From: Gorsachius magnificus
Lineage: Eukaryota > Chordata > Aves > Pelecaniformes > Ardeidae
Direction of reading: 5' to 3'
DNA: 64,000 nucleotides
Assembly (NCBI GenBank): GCA_034008185.1
Contig: CM067081.1
Span: 88,184,765-88,248,764, forward strand
How positions within the stretch are numbered: position 1 is the stretch's first letter; the number at the start of each line of letters is the position of its first letter. A program made the position numbers and the translations under genes. This document shows positions 24,901 to 37,724 of the stretch, piece by piece. A model generated the notes under the pieces. That model ran no database searches and was not told where the DNA came from. It saw only the letters and a program-made list of their open reading frames with translations.

Positions 24901-27900
24901 AACCACAGGCTTGTAAGAAATGGTGCTGGGAGTTAACATGAATGAGAGGAGGGCTTACACTTTGGTGAAAAGAAATCATACCACGTGTATCTCTGCATTA
25001 CAGATACGTGGCTCATCTCAGCATGAGATTTAGGGACTTTCTCCTCATACAACTAGGTCAGAGTCATCACAATCAATCTACGAACCTGACAAGTATCTGG
25101 CATTAATAGGCCTCAGTGATCAAGGGAACAGCCCTGACCTGCCCCTTTGATGTCAGAACATTAAAGAAAAAGAGGACACAAACAAAAGGAGGCAATGCAC
25201 AAATTCCCTGATGACACTGAGCTAGCATACCCCATCCCCTTCCAACCGCACAGGCTGCGGGAACCAGGGATGGTAAACGTGCTGTGCTGATGGCAGACCG
25301 CCCTTTACCGACCCACAGCTACCCTGGGAGTGGGAACAGTGCTCTGCAGCTATTGCAGGGTGTGATTCTGAGACATACTCAAAATACGCCGGACACCGAG
25401 CTTGTCCCTAGCTTCCTCCAGCTTCCTAAACCCTGCATAGCTCAGCACTCCCAAGGATCAGCCCAGTGGTTTTCCACTCCTCTCTCCTGCCTGCACGGAA
25501 AGCAAAGTACCTATTTCCAACAGGTATCTGCTGCAATCAGGAGCCAGCTTTGTTCAGCTACTGTGCCCGAAGGCGACCTCTTGTCAGCCAGTCTCAGAAG
25601 TCTCTTTGAAGGCTGGTTTATTGGCCACCTATGAGAAGGCTGAGGCAGAGCAAGTTTTTTCCTTTTCTCTGTATTTTCTTTTAAAGAACTTTCCTTTCTA
25701 AGTGATGCTCAAAGGAATGCCTACTCCTCCGTGCAATATTCTCTATGGGAGGGGAGAATATTACAGTCCAGTGTACTGCAGAGAAATGTCAATTATTTTA
25801 ACAGAATGCGACTTGTACTACTGCGCTTCCAAAACATGTACAACAAATACATGTACATACAGCACACCGTTATTGGGAAATGAAGTCTAATATTGTGGTT
25901 TTCCCAGATGCTGAGGGTTTCTTCACCCCTCTTAGTGCAACCAAGGTGTGTCAGTATAGCTATCCTGTCTCACTTTTCATTTTCCTGGATAACTTTGAAA
26001 ACTGTTTTCCCTGTCAATGCTTCCACGCACCTCTGCATTCAAAACAAGCTCATCTGCACCCTTCTTCAGGGAAAGGACGGGGTGAAGGGAAGGAGGGGTG
26101 ACACAATAGCTGTCCCGCCAACACTCAGCAGGGTGACACAAACAAAATCAGCAGCCCACTGAAATGTCTGAAAGGAAGCAGCACGTTCCTGTGGCGGAGC
26201 GCCTTATAAGTACTATCCAGCAGGGATCTCTCCCATCTGTGCACACTAAAAGGGCCACAGCTTGAGTAACAGAAGTATTACAAGGCTGATTGCACGGCGT
26301 AAGCTCTCTACCTGTGTAAGTACAAGGCAGGACTAAGCCACAGAAGTAGCTGCAGTGACTTGCTGAAGTGATCTGGATTACTCAGGCAACCCTTGATGAT
26401 ACAGTTGCATCGTCTGTGCAGAAAGTGGGAGCAGCCATGGGAGGTAGCCATGGGCCTCACACCCTCACCCTAAAATTCCTTACCTGAGATAAATCCCACA
26501 TGGTCCAAAATGAAGTCTGGCTATTCACACCAGGACACCGGTTAAAAGGTAAACCTCTGCTACTTCTGCCAACAGTAACTGAACCATCCCGCAAGCTTCC
26601 TTGGTCCCTAATGAGTGATCATTAATCACTGGGTATTTTCAAAGCACAGTTTAGAGTTTTAATGAATGCCAAATAAAGAATTAACAAGGCCATAATCAAG
26701 AAAATGTGTTCCTTGATTTGGGATCACTGCAGCATGAAGGCTGAGAGCCAGATAAACAGGGTGCTGTAGTTCACAGCCTTTTCCATGTTCCTGCACATTC
26801 TTCCACTGGTTGCTCGTAAGGAGGAAGGCAGACACATGTTCTCATGTCTGTGCTGTTATAGAAGAAATCTGACTTCTCATCACTCCCCCAGAGGGAGAAG
26901 GGAAATGAGGGGAGAGGGGTTCCTGGTCCAATTTAAGACAGTGTGTGCAAGACCCTCAGCTCACTCATGTAGAGCTGTGGGTGTCAGCAAGAGACCCCTT
27001 TAGTGGAAGGAAGCTACAGGAGGGAGCTGGTTAGATTAAAGCCACAAAGCACACACCTTTTTCAAAACTCAGATGAAACAGTCCCTTCCCCACCTCATCT
27101 CGCAAGTAGTTCCTCCTCTCACAGTCACCTCCCGCCTGCTCCAGCTTGAACCAGGACTCCCTGCTCTCGGGGCACAGGGCAGTACAGCAAATCCAGTACT
27201 AACCTGCTCCCTGTCCTGTCTCTCCCACCATGGCTATGCTTTATGGACAAACAGGCTGCAGGCAGAAATGGAGCACAATTTCAGCAACCCATTACAAATG
27301 CACAGGGAAAAACCCTAAGAAATGTACAATTTAACTTGAGACAAAACATAACCACCAGGCATGCCAAGCAGAAGAAGGTAATGACAGTAACATTGCCCAG
27401 TCACAACAGTTGGCTGCTGCATGGGCCGATGGCATTATAAATGCATGCTAGGAAAAAACATCAAGCTGAGCTGAAACCATCTGGACCCCGTTAGGCAACA
27501 GTGGCTGGCTAGGGGGTGTGGAGCATGGTTTGAAGAGGAATAATGCAATCACTGATTTCTTTCCTGTTAGCAGTTCTCTAAGCCACTCTACCCCCTCTTC
27601 CCACCAGGAGTCAGTGCCAGCCTATCATACCCAGGGCAAAGTGCAGTTGAAGAAGTCTTTTTGCGATACACCCTGCCTAGGAAATAGGAGAATAATGACT
27701 GGATCTACCAAATCGATGGGATAAGGGGAGCACAAGCAAGAGGATGACACAAAATGCTGTAGCAGAGGTGGCCACCACCCAGCCAGTGCCCAAGAGGCAT
27801 CCCCAGCTTAGTGATGGAGCTGCACAGCTTTGAGTACATACAATCTGCTGAGTCTTTAGTGATCCCAAAACCTAAGATGAGCTTTCTCCTCACTGTGAAC

Positions 27901-28224
27901 CTCACTGACCCCAACGTGGTTGAGTGCATACGAGCCTGGTCGGAGAGGAACTCAATTTGTCAGTGTCCACTTAGATTGCAGAGTTTTGACATAGTATCAG
28001 GCAAGTAACTTAAACTGGTTTGCATTCTCCCTAATGGTGGGGCTTTTCACCCCTTGCTGGTGTGACACGACAGCCCCAGGCCTGGCACATGGAAGTGTCA
28101 CAGTCGAAGCCAGTGGCACTGATCCATGGAGCACATGCTGGCAGCTAAGTGCTCATAACAGTCATGCATTTGCCACACTGGATTCATGGAGATCTGCGAT
28201 TTCTTTTCTCCAGCCAGGCTCTGA

Positions 28225-28680
28225 CTCCCTCCCTACATGCCAGCCTGCCAGTCTTACCAGGCTCCCATTGAATCTCAGCTCCCCTTTCAGTTCTTTGCCT
28301 TCTCCACTTGCCCCATCCCAGCCCGCCTTTCCCATCAGTTGCTGTACATCCACACAGCCCAGACCCTGGTGGGAGCCCTCCTCCATCCCCTTTCCCAGGC
28401 TCTGTCCCCTCCTGAGCCTCACCAAAGCCCTGCACCCTCCCAAAGCCTCACCGAAGCCTCCTGGGGCTGAAGGCCCTCTCCTTGCCCAGTGGGTCTCTGC
28501 CTCCTCTCTCCCTCAGTGAACATTCCCAGCCCCTGCCCCAGCTGAAGCTGCAGCCTTCCAGTCTCTGAATGTTGGTTTTTTAGCCTTTTCCTTTTGCTGA
28601 GCTTCTCAGGGTTCTTCCCCCTCCTTTCTCTTCCCCCTTCTTCTGTTCCCAGTCTCTTTTCCTCCCTCCTTGCTAACTTT
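28225..28680. repeat. Pyrimidine-rich low-complexity stretch
   Basis: The plus strand is dominated by C and T (for example ccctcctttctcttccccct), with tandem-like ccagcc and cctcac motifs. Long open frames on both strands here are a composition effect. A triplex (H-DNA) tendency is possible for the purest part near 28600-28670. Confidence 0.6.
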
Positions 28681-29469
28681 CATCATCTGCAGACTTGAAC
28701 CGAAGAGCTCCTGGATGGGACACTGGGAGATGCCCCCCCTTTATCAGGCCAGGAGCCGGTCTACACCCTCCTTTAGGGGAGCTGTGACTTCACAGCAGCC
28801 TTACATACCAGGCTATGTATTCAGTTGCACAAACTTCCTTTGTTTACTGTAGAAAATCTTATCGACTGATGTGCACGTCCATTTACAAATTACTCAGTCC
28901 AGCCCTGCAATTAGTTGCAGTAGAAAATGGAGAAAAACTTCAGAAGTGTAAAATTGCATTAGTATTTTTTAAACAAAACTGTCTGCTTCAGAAAATTTCA
29001 TGGTCAGCCTGAAAGTGTTTCCTTTAATACATGTTGCCAAAAAGAATAAGAAATTTATTTTCAGTCAGACCGCAAGAACATCTTCATATTCTGGGGGTTG
29101 GTTACGAAAGCAAAAACTCCATTAACGTTGTTCTGATGAAGTGCACCTTTTCAAGTCATACAGGTGTATCATTTGTTTCAGATGCATGGGCAGAGATCTT
29201 ATTTTTGAATTTGACCTAATGTGTGAAAGGCTACGCCTACATTTTATTCCATGTAGTGGTTAAGATTAAATCGGTCCAAAATATATCACTGTTATAGTAT
29301 GTGTTTATGTATGACTCTCCCCACACTACATATCACACCAAGCCTGAAAAGTCTTTAAAGATTTTGAAAATGCAGAAGCCTCAGAAAAGAACTGCAAAAA
29401 TTATTCCAGAGCTGCAGATAACACTGCACCACAAGGCATTTTAAAAGCTTGCCAGGAAGAAAACTCAGA

Positions 29470-29835
29470 TGTCACTGGATTACAGTATCTAAGGACCTCT
29501 GGGGGAAGCTTTTCCAGGTGGGAGAGGACTGTTTAATCTACCATAGAAAAGCACATCAAGAAATAATGGTTGGAAGCTGAGGCAGATCAGGAATTAGGCA
29601 CATGGTTTTAATAGTGAAGATATTAACTAGTGGGATAAGGTGGGGGTGGGGCGGGGATGGGGCAGATCCTCTGTTTCTAGAAGTCTTTAAATTAAGACTG
29701 GATGCTTTTCTGGAGATGTGATTTAGCCAAACATACATTACTGGGATCGCTATAGGAGTATTGAGGTGAGATACATAGACCTGTAAATCCCAGTCATCTT
29801 AGTGGATTATGTCAAGGTCCCTTCTAAATACATAA
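29470..29835 (+). mobile_element. Ancient CR1 3' end
   Basis: Seen: ataatggttggaagctgagg (consensus-like 'atggctggaagctgaagc'), a degenerate gacagattcaga-type segment, then ttctagaagtctttaaat, taagactggatgcttttctg and gatgtgatttagccaaaca, and at the end cccagtcatcttagtggat with ggtcccttcta. This is the order found in the 3' part of an old amniote CR1 family that is also common in turtles and crocodiles. A G-rich insertion (gggggtggggcggggatgggg, about 29642-29662) replaces part of the usual sequence. No coding potential remains. The 5' border is approximate. Confidence 0.7.
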
Positions 29836-30429
29836 CATTCATGTCTTTCTTCTTCCTCAGAACTGATAACACTGTGGATGGATTTAGTTTCCCGGGATGT
29901 ACATACAGATATTGAAATGTGACAATGATTACGAGGTTTCTTATGTTATAAGCTATGGGATCTCTAATACCTACAGATGGCCTAAGCAGAAGTTTTACAC
30001 CTTGTTCAGCAGCACTGTATCCTGATATCATGCTGATGGACAAGTATTACACTGTCTCTGACAGAATATCATCGACTGAATTCCTAATACCATTTACTGC
30101 AGCACAAAAGACATTTGGGGAATGGTTTGATCCAGCAGCACGCCACTTACACAGGGCATCTGTCTACCTCGTGAGGTCTTGACAGAGTCATGGACAAGGT
30201 GCCTTGGAAATTGCTTTATCCTTTTTATTATTCCACCCATATTTGATGAAAAGGAGATATTCCCCTCCCAAGTGGAGGGCAGAAAGAAAAGAGGTACTGA
30301 AAGGAAAAATTCTGGGACAGCACTGGATTTTTCATCGTCACTCACAGTATTGCAACACCTTTGTGCCCCATCCAGAATGTCAGCTGCAGACCTCAGCAAG
30401 TGCACGGATGTGGCACTTCCACTGTCATT

Positions 30430-30606
30430 GGTCAAGCATCGGAACAGGCTGCCCAGAGAGGTGGTGGAGTCACCATCCCTGGAGGTGTTCAAAAAATGTG
30501 TAGACGTGGCACTTGGGGACATGCTTTAGTAGGCATGGTGGTGGTGGGTTGATGGTTGGACTTGATGATCTTCGAGGTCTTTTCCAACCTTAATGATTCT
30601 ATGATT
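30430..30606 (+). mobile_element. CR1 LINE, short 3' fragment
   Basis: Seen: tcaagcatcggaacaggctg, cccagagaggtggtggag, tcaccatccctggaggtgtt, then gtggcacttggggacatg, a stop shared with the other CR1 copies (ORF2 C-terminus), ggttggacttgatgatc, ggtcttttccaacctt and terminal aatgattctatgatt. Established: this is the canonical avian CR1 tail. The gtagacgtggcacttgggg variant with gtaggcatggtggtg differs from the three other young copies, so it is a different subfamily. About 177 bp survive; the 5' end is truncated within the last codons of ORF2. Confidence 0.92.
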
Positions 30607-31415
30607 AGGTATGGACAAGAGAGGCCACCCCCCCCAGCATGGCTCCATGGCAGCTGACAGAGCCATTTTGATTTGGGCCACGAGCCCAACTTTCAGGGGA
30701 AGAGAGCTGGCTGACGCCCCTGAACTGGGTACAAGGAGAGATCCCCACAGGCCCCAAAGAGCCTCTGTTCTAAAAAGTTAATAAAGGGGGTGATAAGGTT
30801 TTAAAATATCATTTCTATGCTTTATGCTGCCAGTTCTCCCTGATTGCTCCTGATGTGCAATTCATAAATATTTACCTGCTTTTTTTATTGGGCAGGAGTA
30901 CCTGGGGTACACCAGTACTTGGGCTGGTGGTACCATTTTTGTCAGCCATTTTATTTAAGAAAAAATGCTCGTTCTTTTATTAAAGGCTTATTAATTTCTC
31001 TGAAAATACAGTTTTCTACATGAGATAGTCCTTCCTGTGATTCAATAACATGGAAATAAAGACTCTGTAGTTGTCCAGAGACAAACTGCCTTCTAGAAAT
31101 GAACTTCCCCACAACATTTCATTCAGGCAGTTGATAGTTTAATACTAAACCAATTAAAAGCAATATACAGCTACATGAATAGGATATTAATTTCCTCACC
31201 AGAAGTGGAAATGAGTGGGTGCTTTGATTCCCACAGGGAAGGCAACTCCACCAACCAGCAGCATAATCTACAAAGGCTGCAGCACCAAATGAGGGATTCA
31301 CAATGCACAACTGGATCGTTACGCTGTGTGGATATTAATGTTACAGCCAAAGCCTCATCTGCTCTGCAGTAGCCCCAGGTTATATCGAGAAAATAAAGCA
31401 AGGTGATCCCCTTAC

Positions 31416-31429
31416 AAAAAAAAAAAAAA
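31416..31429. repeat. Poly-A run (14)
   Basis: Fourteen A in a row; no attached retroelement recognised. Confidence 0.88.
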
Positions 31430-33408
31430 TACCAAACACACTCCACTTTTCCCCTTGTAGCTTATGAGAGTGGTATGAATGTGAACATTACTGTGCCAAC
31501 ATCTCTCTCGTTTAAATTGTCATTCCAAATCAATTCCAAGTACAAAAGAAGCCCTTCCACTGAACTGATCTGTTCAAACCCCTATTTCCTACTGCAGCCA
31601 ATAATGAAAAAAGAACATTTCATCCACTTTCAGAAACTTTTTGGACTGAGGATTAGCCACGGGAAAGTGCAATTAGTTATCTCTCTATGCATTGGGATGG
31701 TACATGATGCTACCCATGCAGGGTCAGAAGCAAATTCAGCTGAAGTCAGCTGAAAAAGTTCCTGCAATCTGAAGTGGGACTGGACCATCTATGGGTGCAA
31801 GCTAGAGGGGCAGAAGCCATTTTCTATCCCCCACTCATAGCCCCGGTGTGGTGGCCCAGCCAAGAAGAGAAGGATGGAGCAGAGCCATCGGCACATCAGC
31901 CCTCCCCCAGCAGATACACTAATGAATACTTCCATACATCTAGAACTAAATTTACTTTAATTAGCATGAGAAAGAGATCTGCAACAGATAAAGCATGAGG
32001 AATGATACAAAATACAAGGTAACAAAGTGAAGAAGAAATAATGCTGATGGGAAACTTTGCCAGAGTTTTGTAATTTTAATTGGTTCTTTAAATGCTGCTT
32101 ATTCCAGGCAGCCAAGACTCCTATTTAGAGTGTTGTATATCAAAATTGAGCAGGACACCCAGAGAGAGGCTTTAATTTATTTTTAAGTTGCAATCATCTA
32201 GCTCTCATAGAACAATTTGTCATATGTCACCAAATAAATAACACCTCAGGGCATTCAAGTTTCTTAAAACCACAGCAGCAGCTTTCCCAGTTGTTCTGTG
32301 ATGTCTGCATGTTATTACAGTGGTCTTCAACAGGTTCAAGGGTTCCCAAGGAGTTTTTGTGTAATTTTTAGATTCATATAATATGAAATATTATCAACAC
32401 ACGTTGTCAACTTCAATATGACAACCATTTACTCTAGCATTAGATATTCCACCCAAGGAAGATCAGACCAGATGAGGAGTTCAGCAGATTTGTCAAGGGG
32501 AATAAGAAAGCTAAGGATCCCCAAGCTTTCCCAGCCCCATCATGTCCCACTTTCCCTTAGAACTCACCATAAAAAGCAGTTTTGCCAATGGCAGCAGTAC
32601 ATTACTTGGTTCCTCATGGATTAAATACTAACCTCAATTTTTGCCTTCAAACACCTTAACCCACCTCCTTTCTTCTGGTGAAAGCTCACCACTGCAGGGT
32701 GAAAGGAGGGGCAAAATGGCTTTCATAGCAGCTATAAACCTAAAAAGTCTCTCCTTTGGCTTCTGGGAGGTTCCGTGTCTTGGCAGGTCTACCAGCTGTT
32801 TATTTCAATACCCAGTCAAGCAAAAAGGATCATTTATACCACTCATAAGACCGGCTAAACGTCTCATCACAAACGTACCTGCTATTTTCTGTTTTCACAT
32901 TGTCCAGCAGCATACCACAATATCAGCAGTGTAAAGCAGTCACAACAGCCTCTGTGGAGAATTATTATCTCTAGCTGATCAGCAAAATATACCTTGCAAG
33001 TTTTGAGCATCTTCCACTAAAAGCATTTTGGTTTACAGAATAATCAAACAATATGTTTTTGTTCTGCGACTATGAATGTAATTCATGGCTTTCCTTGCAA
33101 GCCCTGCTGTGGATCTGAAAAAAGAAATCTATCATCATTTGCAATATTTGCTACGTTTTTCAATTTCCATGAATACCGTTGCCAACAAACCACTTTCCAA
33201 AAACATTTGCATAAACAAGACAGGGAGTAAGTGTGGGTACAGTCAAAGAGAAGCTCCTTAGAGATGTGGGTGAATATTCACCCTGTTCCCTTGTACTTTC
33301 CAGGCTCCTATCTGTTTAGCACCATTGTAAGTACTATCCTGAAAGCAGCTTGCTGGCTAGAGATGGATATCAATTCAAACCAGTGCACATTCACATTGCC
33401 ATCTTGCT

Positions 33409-33448
33409 ATATTAGCCAGTGAAATCTCATATTAGCTGGTGAAATCTT
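33409..33448. repeat. Tandem 20-bp duplication
   Basis: atattagccagtgaaatctc at 33409-33428 is followed immediately by atattagctggtgaaatctt at 33429-33448, 17 of 20 bases identical. Confidence 0.9.
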
Positions 33449-33779
33449 ACTCATCACGATCAGGGGAGGAAAAGACAGAAAATCCAAAGCAGCCAGAAGC
33501 ATTCTTAAAGGGTTATCAGTAGGGATTTAACCTAGCCTCTTCCCCCAACATACACACAGATTTTTTAGATTTTTCCCTGTAAGTTTCCGCTCCATAGAGC
33601 AAATCCAGGCCCATCAAAAGCCAACATCTAACCATCCCAATGTAGGAGCCTCTGGAAGTGCCAAGTGCTTTTTAGCTCCCTCCACCACCCTGCAATAGTT
33701 CACGTTGTCACCCATCTGCCTGCCACTGAAAATACAGCCAGCATCATTTCCCACCACAAAACTGTGAAGAGAAGGTCTT

Positions 33780-34520
33780 GCTCAACTATCTTAATTAATG
33801 AAAAGCTATTAGTTTGATTGCAGGTTGGTAATTGTTCTAGTCCTGCAGTAAATGCCATTAAAATCATTTTTACAGAACTCTTCTAATAACTAGCTATTCT
33901 TGTAGTGCAATTGCTTTTAAATCTCATGAGGCTAATGTGTAATACATGACTGTTCCAGTTCACAGCTCTCAGCACTCAGAGGACATATATCAGGTTTCAA
34001 GCTGTTAATTTGTTATGGTAATCAATACCTTATTCTTTTTAACCACAGAGACAAACTCATTTGCTCTTTTTAGTTTGATATTGGATTATGAATTATTTAC
34101 ATCCATAACTACTGTAAATGCCACGTGACACTTCACAGCATCAGCCAGGGATTTATAACTTGCTTTTCAGTGGGTTTTCAAGAGAATTCATCTGCAAGTT
34201 GCCAGATGACAGAGGTGGAGCCTCAGCAGTAGTTGATGGTTTGGGAACCATTGTTCAAAGACTATTCCATAGATGATGGTATATTCATAAATATTCACTT
34301 TTTTAAAAAAAAAAAAAGCTGATATTAAATCCATCAGTCATTTACATTTTACCAGCTAGCATCCATGCCTGCTACAAGAGCAACAAGCAGCTGTTTGGAG
34401 CTTAGCAGCTGCATTACATCTATCAACACCTTTCAGTTGTGCAGTAAGTAAATCTGATAAACATGCCTGCTAAACAGATTTGTGTCAGCTATAAACAGGC
34501 TTTTCAGAGTATAATTTCTT
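33780..34520. other. Candidate conserved non-coding block (AT-rich, unique)
   Basis: Unique AT-rich sequence free of recognised repeats apart from the T6-A13 tract, with several homeodomain-type TAAT/ATTA cores (for example ttaattaatgaaaagc, gctgttaatttgtta, ggattatgaattatt) and E-box-like cacgtg. The texture resembles developmental enhancers in gene deserts, but conservation cannot be judged from one sequence. Confidence 0.2.
34305..34317. repeat. T6-A13 tract
   Basis: Six T (34299-34304) followed by thirteen A; an abrupt T-to-A switch that can bend DNA, no element attached. Confidence 0.85.
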
Positions 34521-37500
34521 GAAGGATTTCCCAGGTGTTATCCTAGGTTATAAATTAGATGTAATCCAAAGTGTAATCTAGAAGGAAAAGAGGATCTGGA
34601 AATTTCAGCATTCTCCCTGTGGTTGTAACTTGATCTCACGTCATCGCTTAGGTCCTCTTTAGGCCACCAGATCGATGCTTTGCACGTTTAAAGAGCACTC
34701 TGAAGGCAGACATGAAGGCCTATGAATATAGATTTGTTTACAGGATTGGGTTTTGATGATACTTCAGGTATATTAATTTTTTAATATTTTAAAAGGTTAG
34801 AATGACATTTCTTTCTTCAATTATTTCCTTGATATTCTCTGTCATTCCTTGGAAGCTTAATTACTTCTTGTGTTTCCTCTTTCATATGTAGTTTTTAATT
34901 GCTTTTTATTTCTTCAGCACCACAGGTTTCCCCACCCATTCTTTTAAAATGATAGTTTATTACCAAGTGCCATGGTCACACTTCAATATTTCATCTGGGT
35001 GACACTAAACTGAAGTGGCTTAGTTTATAGGCCATGAAATTTTGATGAGTCTTAGTTAATTTTGCATGAAGATCAAGAAGCCAGGGCAGCAAAAGTCATT
35101 CATGGAAAGTGCTTTCTCTCTGGAAGAAGACTTGTAAGATGAACTTGTTCCTTGATTGAAACTCTTTCTAATTACATTAACCATACTCTCCCTCTAAGCT
35201 CCCACTATTACTAAGCTTGTTATTTCATTTCCTGAGGCCCATGTACTTTCTGACTGATGGATCCCATATGAAAATATTATGGCTATATCTAACTCCAGCA
35301 TATTTCAGCCTGATGTCTTTAACTAGACCATAGATATTGAAACATATGAACCTTTTATTTTGATAATAGTCCAAAAGAGAGTGCTTTGGCATAAGATCAG
35401 TCAGTACTTGTCTAATGTAAATGGTCCTCATAAAGCACTGATTCAGTCATTTATTTTAAAAATTCTCATTGTTGTTTTGTTTGTGATAAGTATGTACCCA
35501 GAGCATTTCCAGAACAACTTGACATACACCAAAATATGGAAAGCATTTGCAAGAGTTCAATCAGCCTGCACACAGAACATGAAAAACCTCAGGGGAACAG
35601 GCTTTGCCTTATGCCTTAAGAGTAAGATCTGAGGTCTGTCAGAGCACAGCAAGAATGACTTTCTACAGTAAGAGCTTTATACCACTGACACTTCAAACGT
35701 TGAATCCCAGCCTTCAAACCTGAGCTGAAATGTCCCTTATTTCATCTGTTAAATTGGGAAAAAGGGAGGGAGGCCTCCTCTACAAGCACCAATAGTCTAA
35801 TCATGTTCAGCATCAAATCACTACTTTGAATTATGTCTTAAAGTTATCTAGAAGGTAGGTCTCTCTAAGCAGAATCAATGCAAAAAGTTCCTACCTGACT
35901 CTTATCACTGAACAGAGCTAGCTGGAATTAAAGAAATATGATTCATAAATGTATTTGCACACTTAGCCCTTGAGTTCAGCTAGCTACTCTTTCTATATAT
36001 CCAATAGATATTCAAAGCCCTTTGCAGCTTAGTCCTTCCCTGCTATCTCTGCATCAGTAGCCATATCTTACTACCACCTAGTCCAAGATGCTGGTTTTAT
36101 TTTCCACTTAACTTAGATTTTCAACTAAGCACCTTCTATGTTTTCTGTTGTTGCTAGGAAAAAAGCCAACAAAAGACATCCCTCATATGTCTCCTTGAAG
36201 CACTCCCTCGCCTGATGTCTACAAAATATGTCAACAGCTGAGCTCTTGGTGTGCTGACATCACTGTATCATGCTGAGCTACTTTACCCCCCTGTTGCCCT
36301 GAGCTCCTTTATACACTGTTGACATCAGTTGTCTTCCATCCTAGCCTGGGATTGCAAACTCCTCCTTCCAATTGCAAGCTCCTTCTTACAAGTTTGTGTA
36401 ATACGTAGTAGAGCGGGTCTTGGCCCAGTGACTAAGTGTCAGTAGCAGCATCAGTAACTAAAACTCTAGGGTTTTCACAAGCTTTGCTACAAATTAATAT
36501 TTAAATAAAAACTCATACAGACAATTCAGTGTTCACAACAGAAAAACTATGCTTAGGAAAGGGAGAAAGAACACCACCCCAGTCTTATTCTGAAGGGCGG
36601 ATCTTCAGATTACGTAGAATAGCATAACAACGCTGGTGTCAGCAGAATTATGGTGATTGATACCAAGGACAGATCTGTCAGTCTTTGAGTAAAACACCAT
36701 GCATAGGTCTTTTTCATAAGGATTTATTGAGCTCCATGTGTTGTTAACAATTTTCGCAGGGCTTTCATTTCATAGCTTTTAAACTAAGATCTCAGTAATC
36801 CCATGAGGGAAATAAAATGTTGTCATATGACTTAAGCACCCAGTGCAATTTTTTTAAAATGAAGCATTCCTAAACAACTTCACAAGTCATTCATCCCAAC
36901 TAATCCATGAGGAAATGCAGATGTCATATCTGTTCTGAACCAATCTGAGCAGTACTCACGTAAGTCTACCACCCACATCCTGCTTAGTCAAATCTTCTAA
37001 GCTTTCTTCAGCACTAACGATGGCGTTCTCCAATTTTGGGGGAAGATTACTGATGTATGGCTAAATATAGAAAAGACAATCTAGGAAAAAAAAAACATTT
37101 GTGAGTCCGTGCATCAGCAGGGAGCCTTCCAGCTACCTCTGTCTGGAAACAGCAAGCAGTCCCACAGAGAAGGGGCAGCTCCAAAACACATCAACAAAAA
37201 TACCAGAAATCTTCTGTCCTTTCTATGCCCCTTACTGCTTCTAGGAATCTATCAACATCCCTAATGATTTGATGAACTTCTAACCATTGCAGAGTGTTAT
37301 ACAGAACCATCCCAAGGTCAGGAAAGGTGAGAAATACACCTACCAGCCAGAGCACAGAGAATTTTCCTTTCCCTAATAGCCTTCAAATACATGGAAATGG
37401 CAACTAAAAGATTCAGGTCAAAACCCCCATTTGCTTCAGGTGATTTTTTGTGAGGTTTCAAGGAAGCAATGGAGTAACCAAAGCATAGAAATAGGTACCC

Positions 37501-37670
37501 CTAGCATAGCCACCAGGGACCCAGCATGGATTTGTGGTCCATCATATTTAATGTTGTTGAGCAAGTCAAATGAATTAGTATTGATTTTTCTATATATTTG
37601 TCCCTCGCCAAGATGTAATCACTTATTAATAATACTAGAACTGCTATTCTAAGAGGTATTTCGTCTCCAA

Positions 37671-37724
37671 TTTTTTTAATTTTTTTTTTTTTTTTTTTTA
37701 CTTTTCGTATTTTTCTCTTTTTTT
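37671..37724. repeat. Long T-rich tract with T19
   Basis: T7, AA, then 19 T at 37681-37699 followed by more T-rich sequence. A minus-strand element with a poly-A tail would look like this, but no element body could be recognised on the right side. Confidence 0.88.

Larger units (their letters stand above)
18451..29469. other. Non-coding, no gene seen
   Basis: Unique sequence with trinucleotide-rich tract at 19.4 kb, the 21.9-kb duplication and the pyrimidine-rich zone at 28.2-28.7 kb. The region around 22540-22720 is AT-rich and repeat-free (cttgctgctaattgtctatt) and might be conserved non-coding DNA. Confidence 0.5.

Noticed and set aside
28034..28519. 161-codon plus-strand frame
   Set aside because: Lies in pyrimidine-rich DNA where stop codons are rare; Pro/Ser/Leu composition follows the base composition; overlapping frames on both strands.
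37671..37724. Poly-T as the tail of a processed pseudogene or SINE on the minus strand
   Set aside because: No gene-like or SINE-like body could be recognised to its right; processed pseudogenes are rare in birds.
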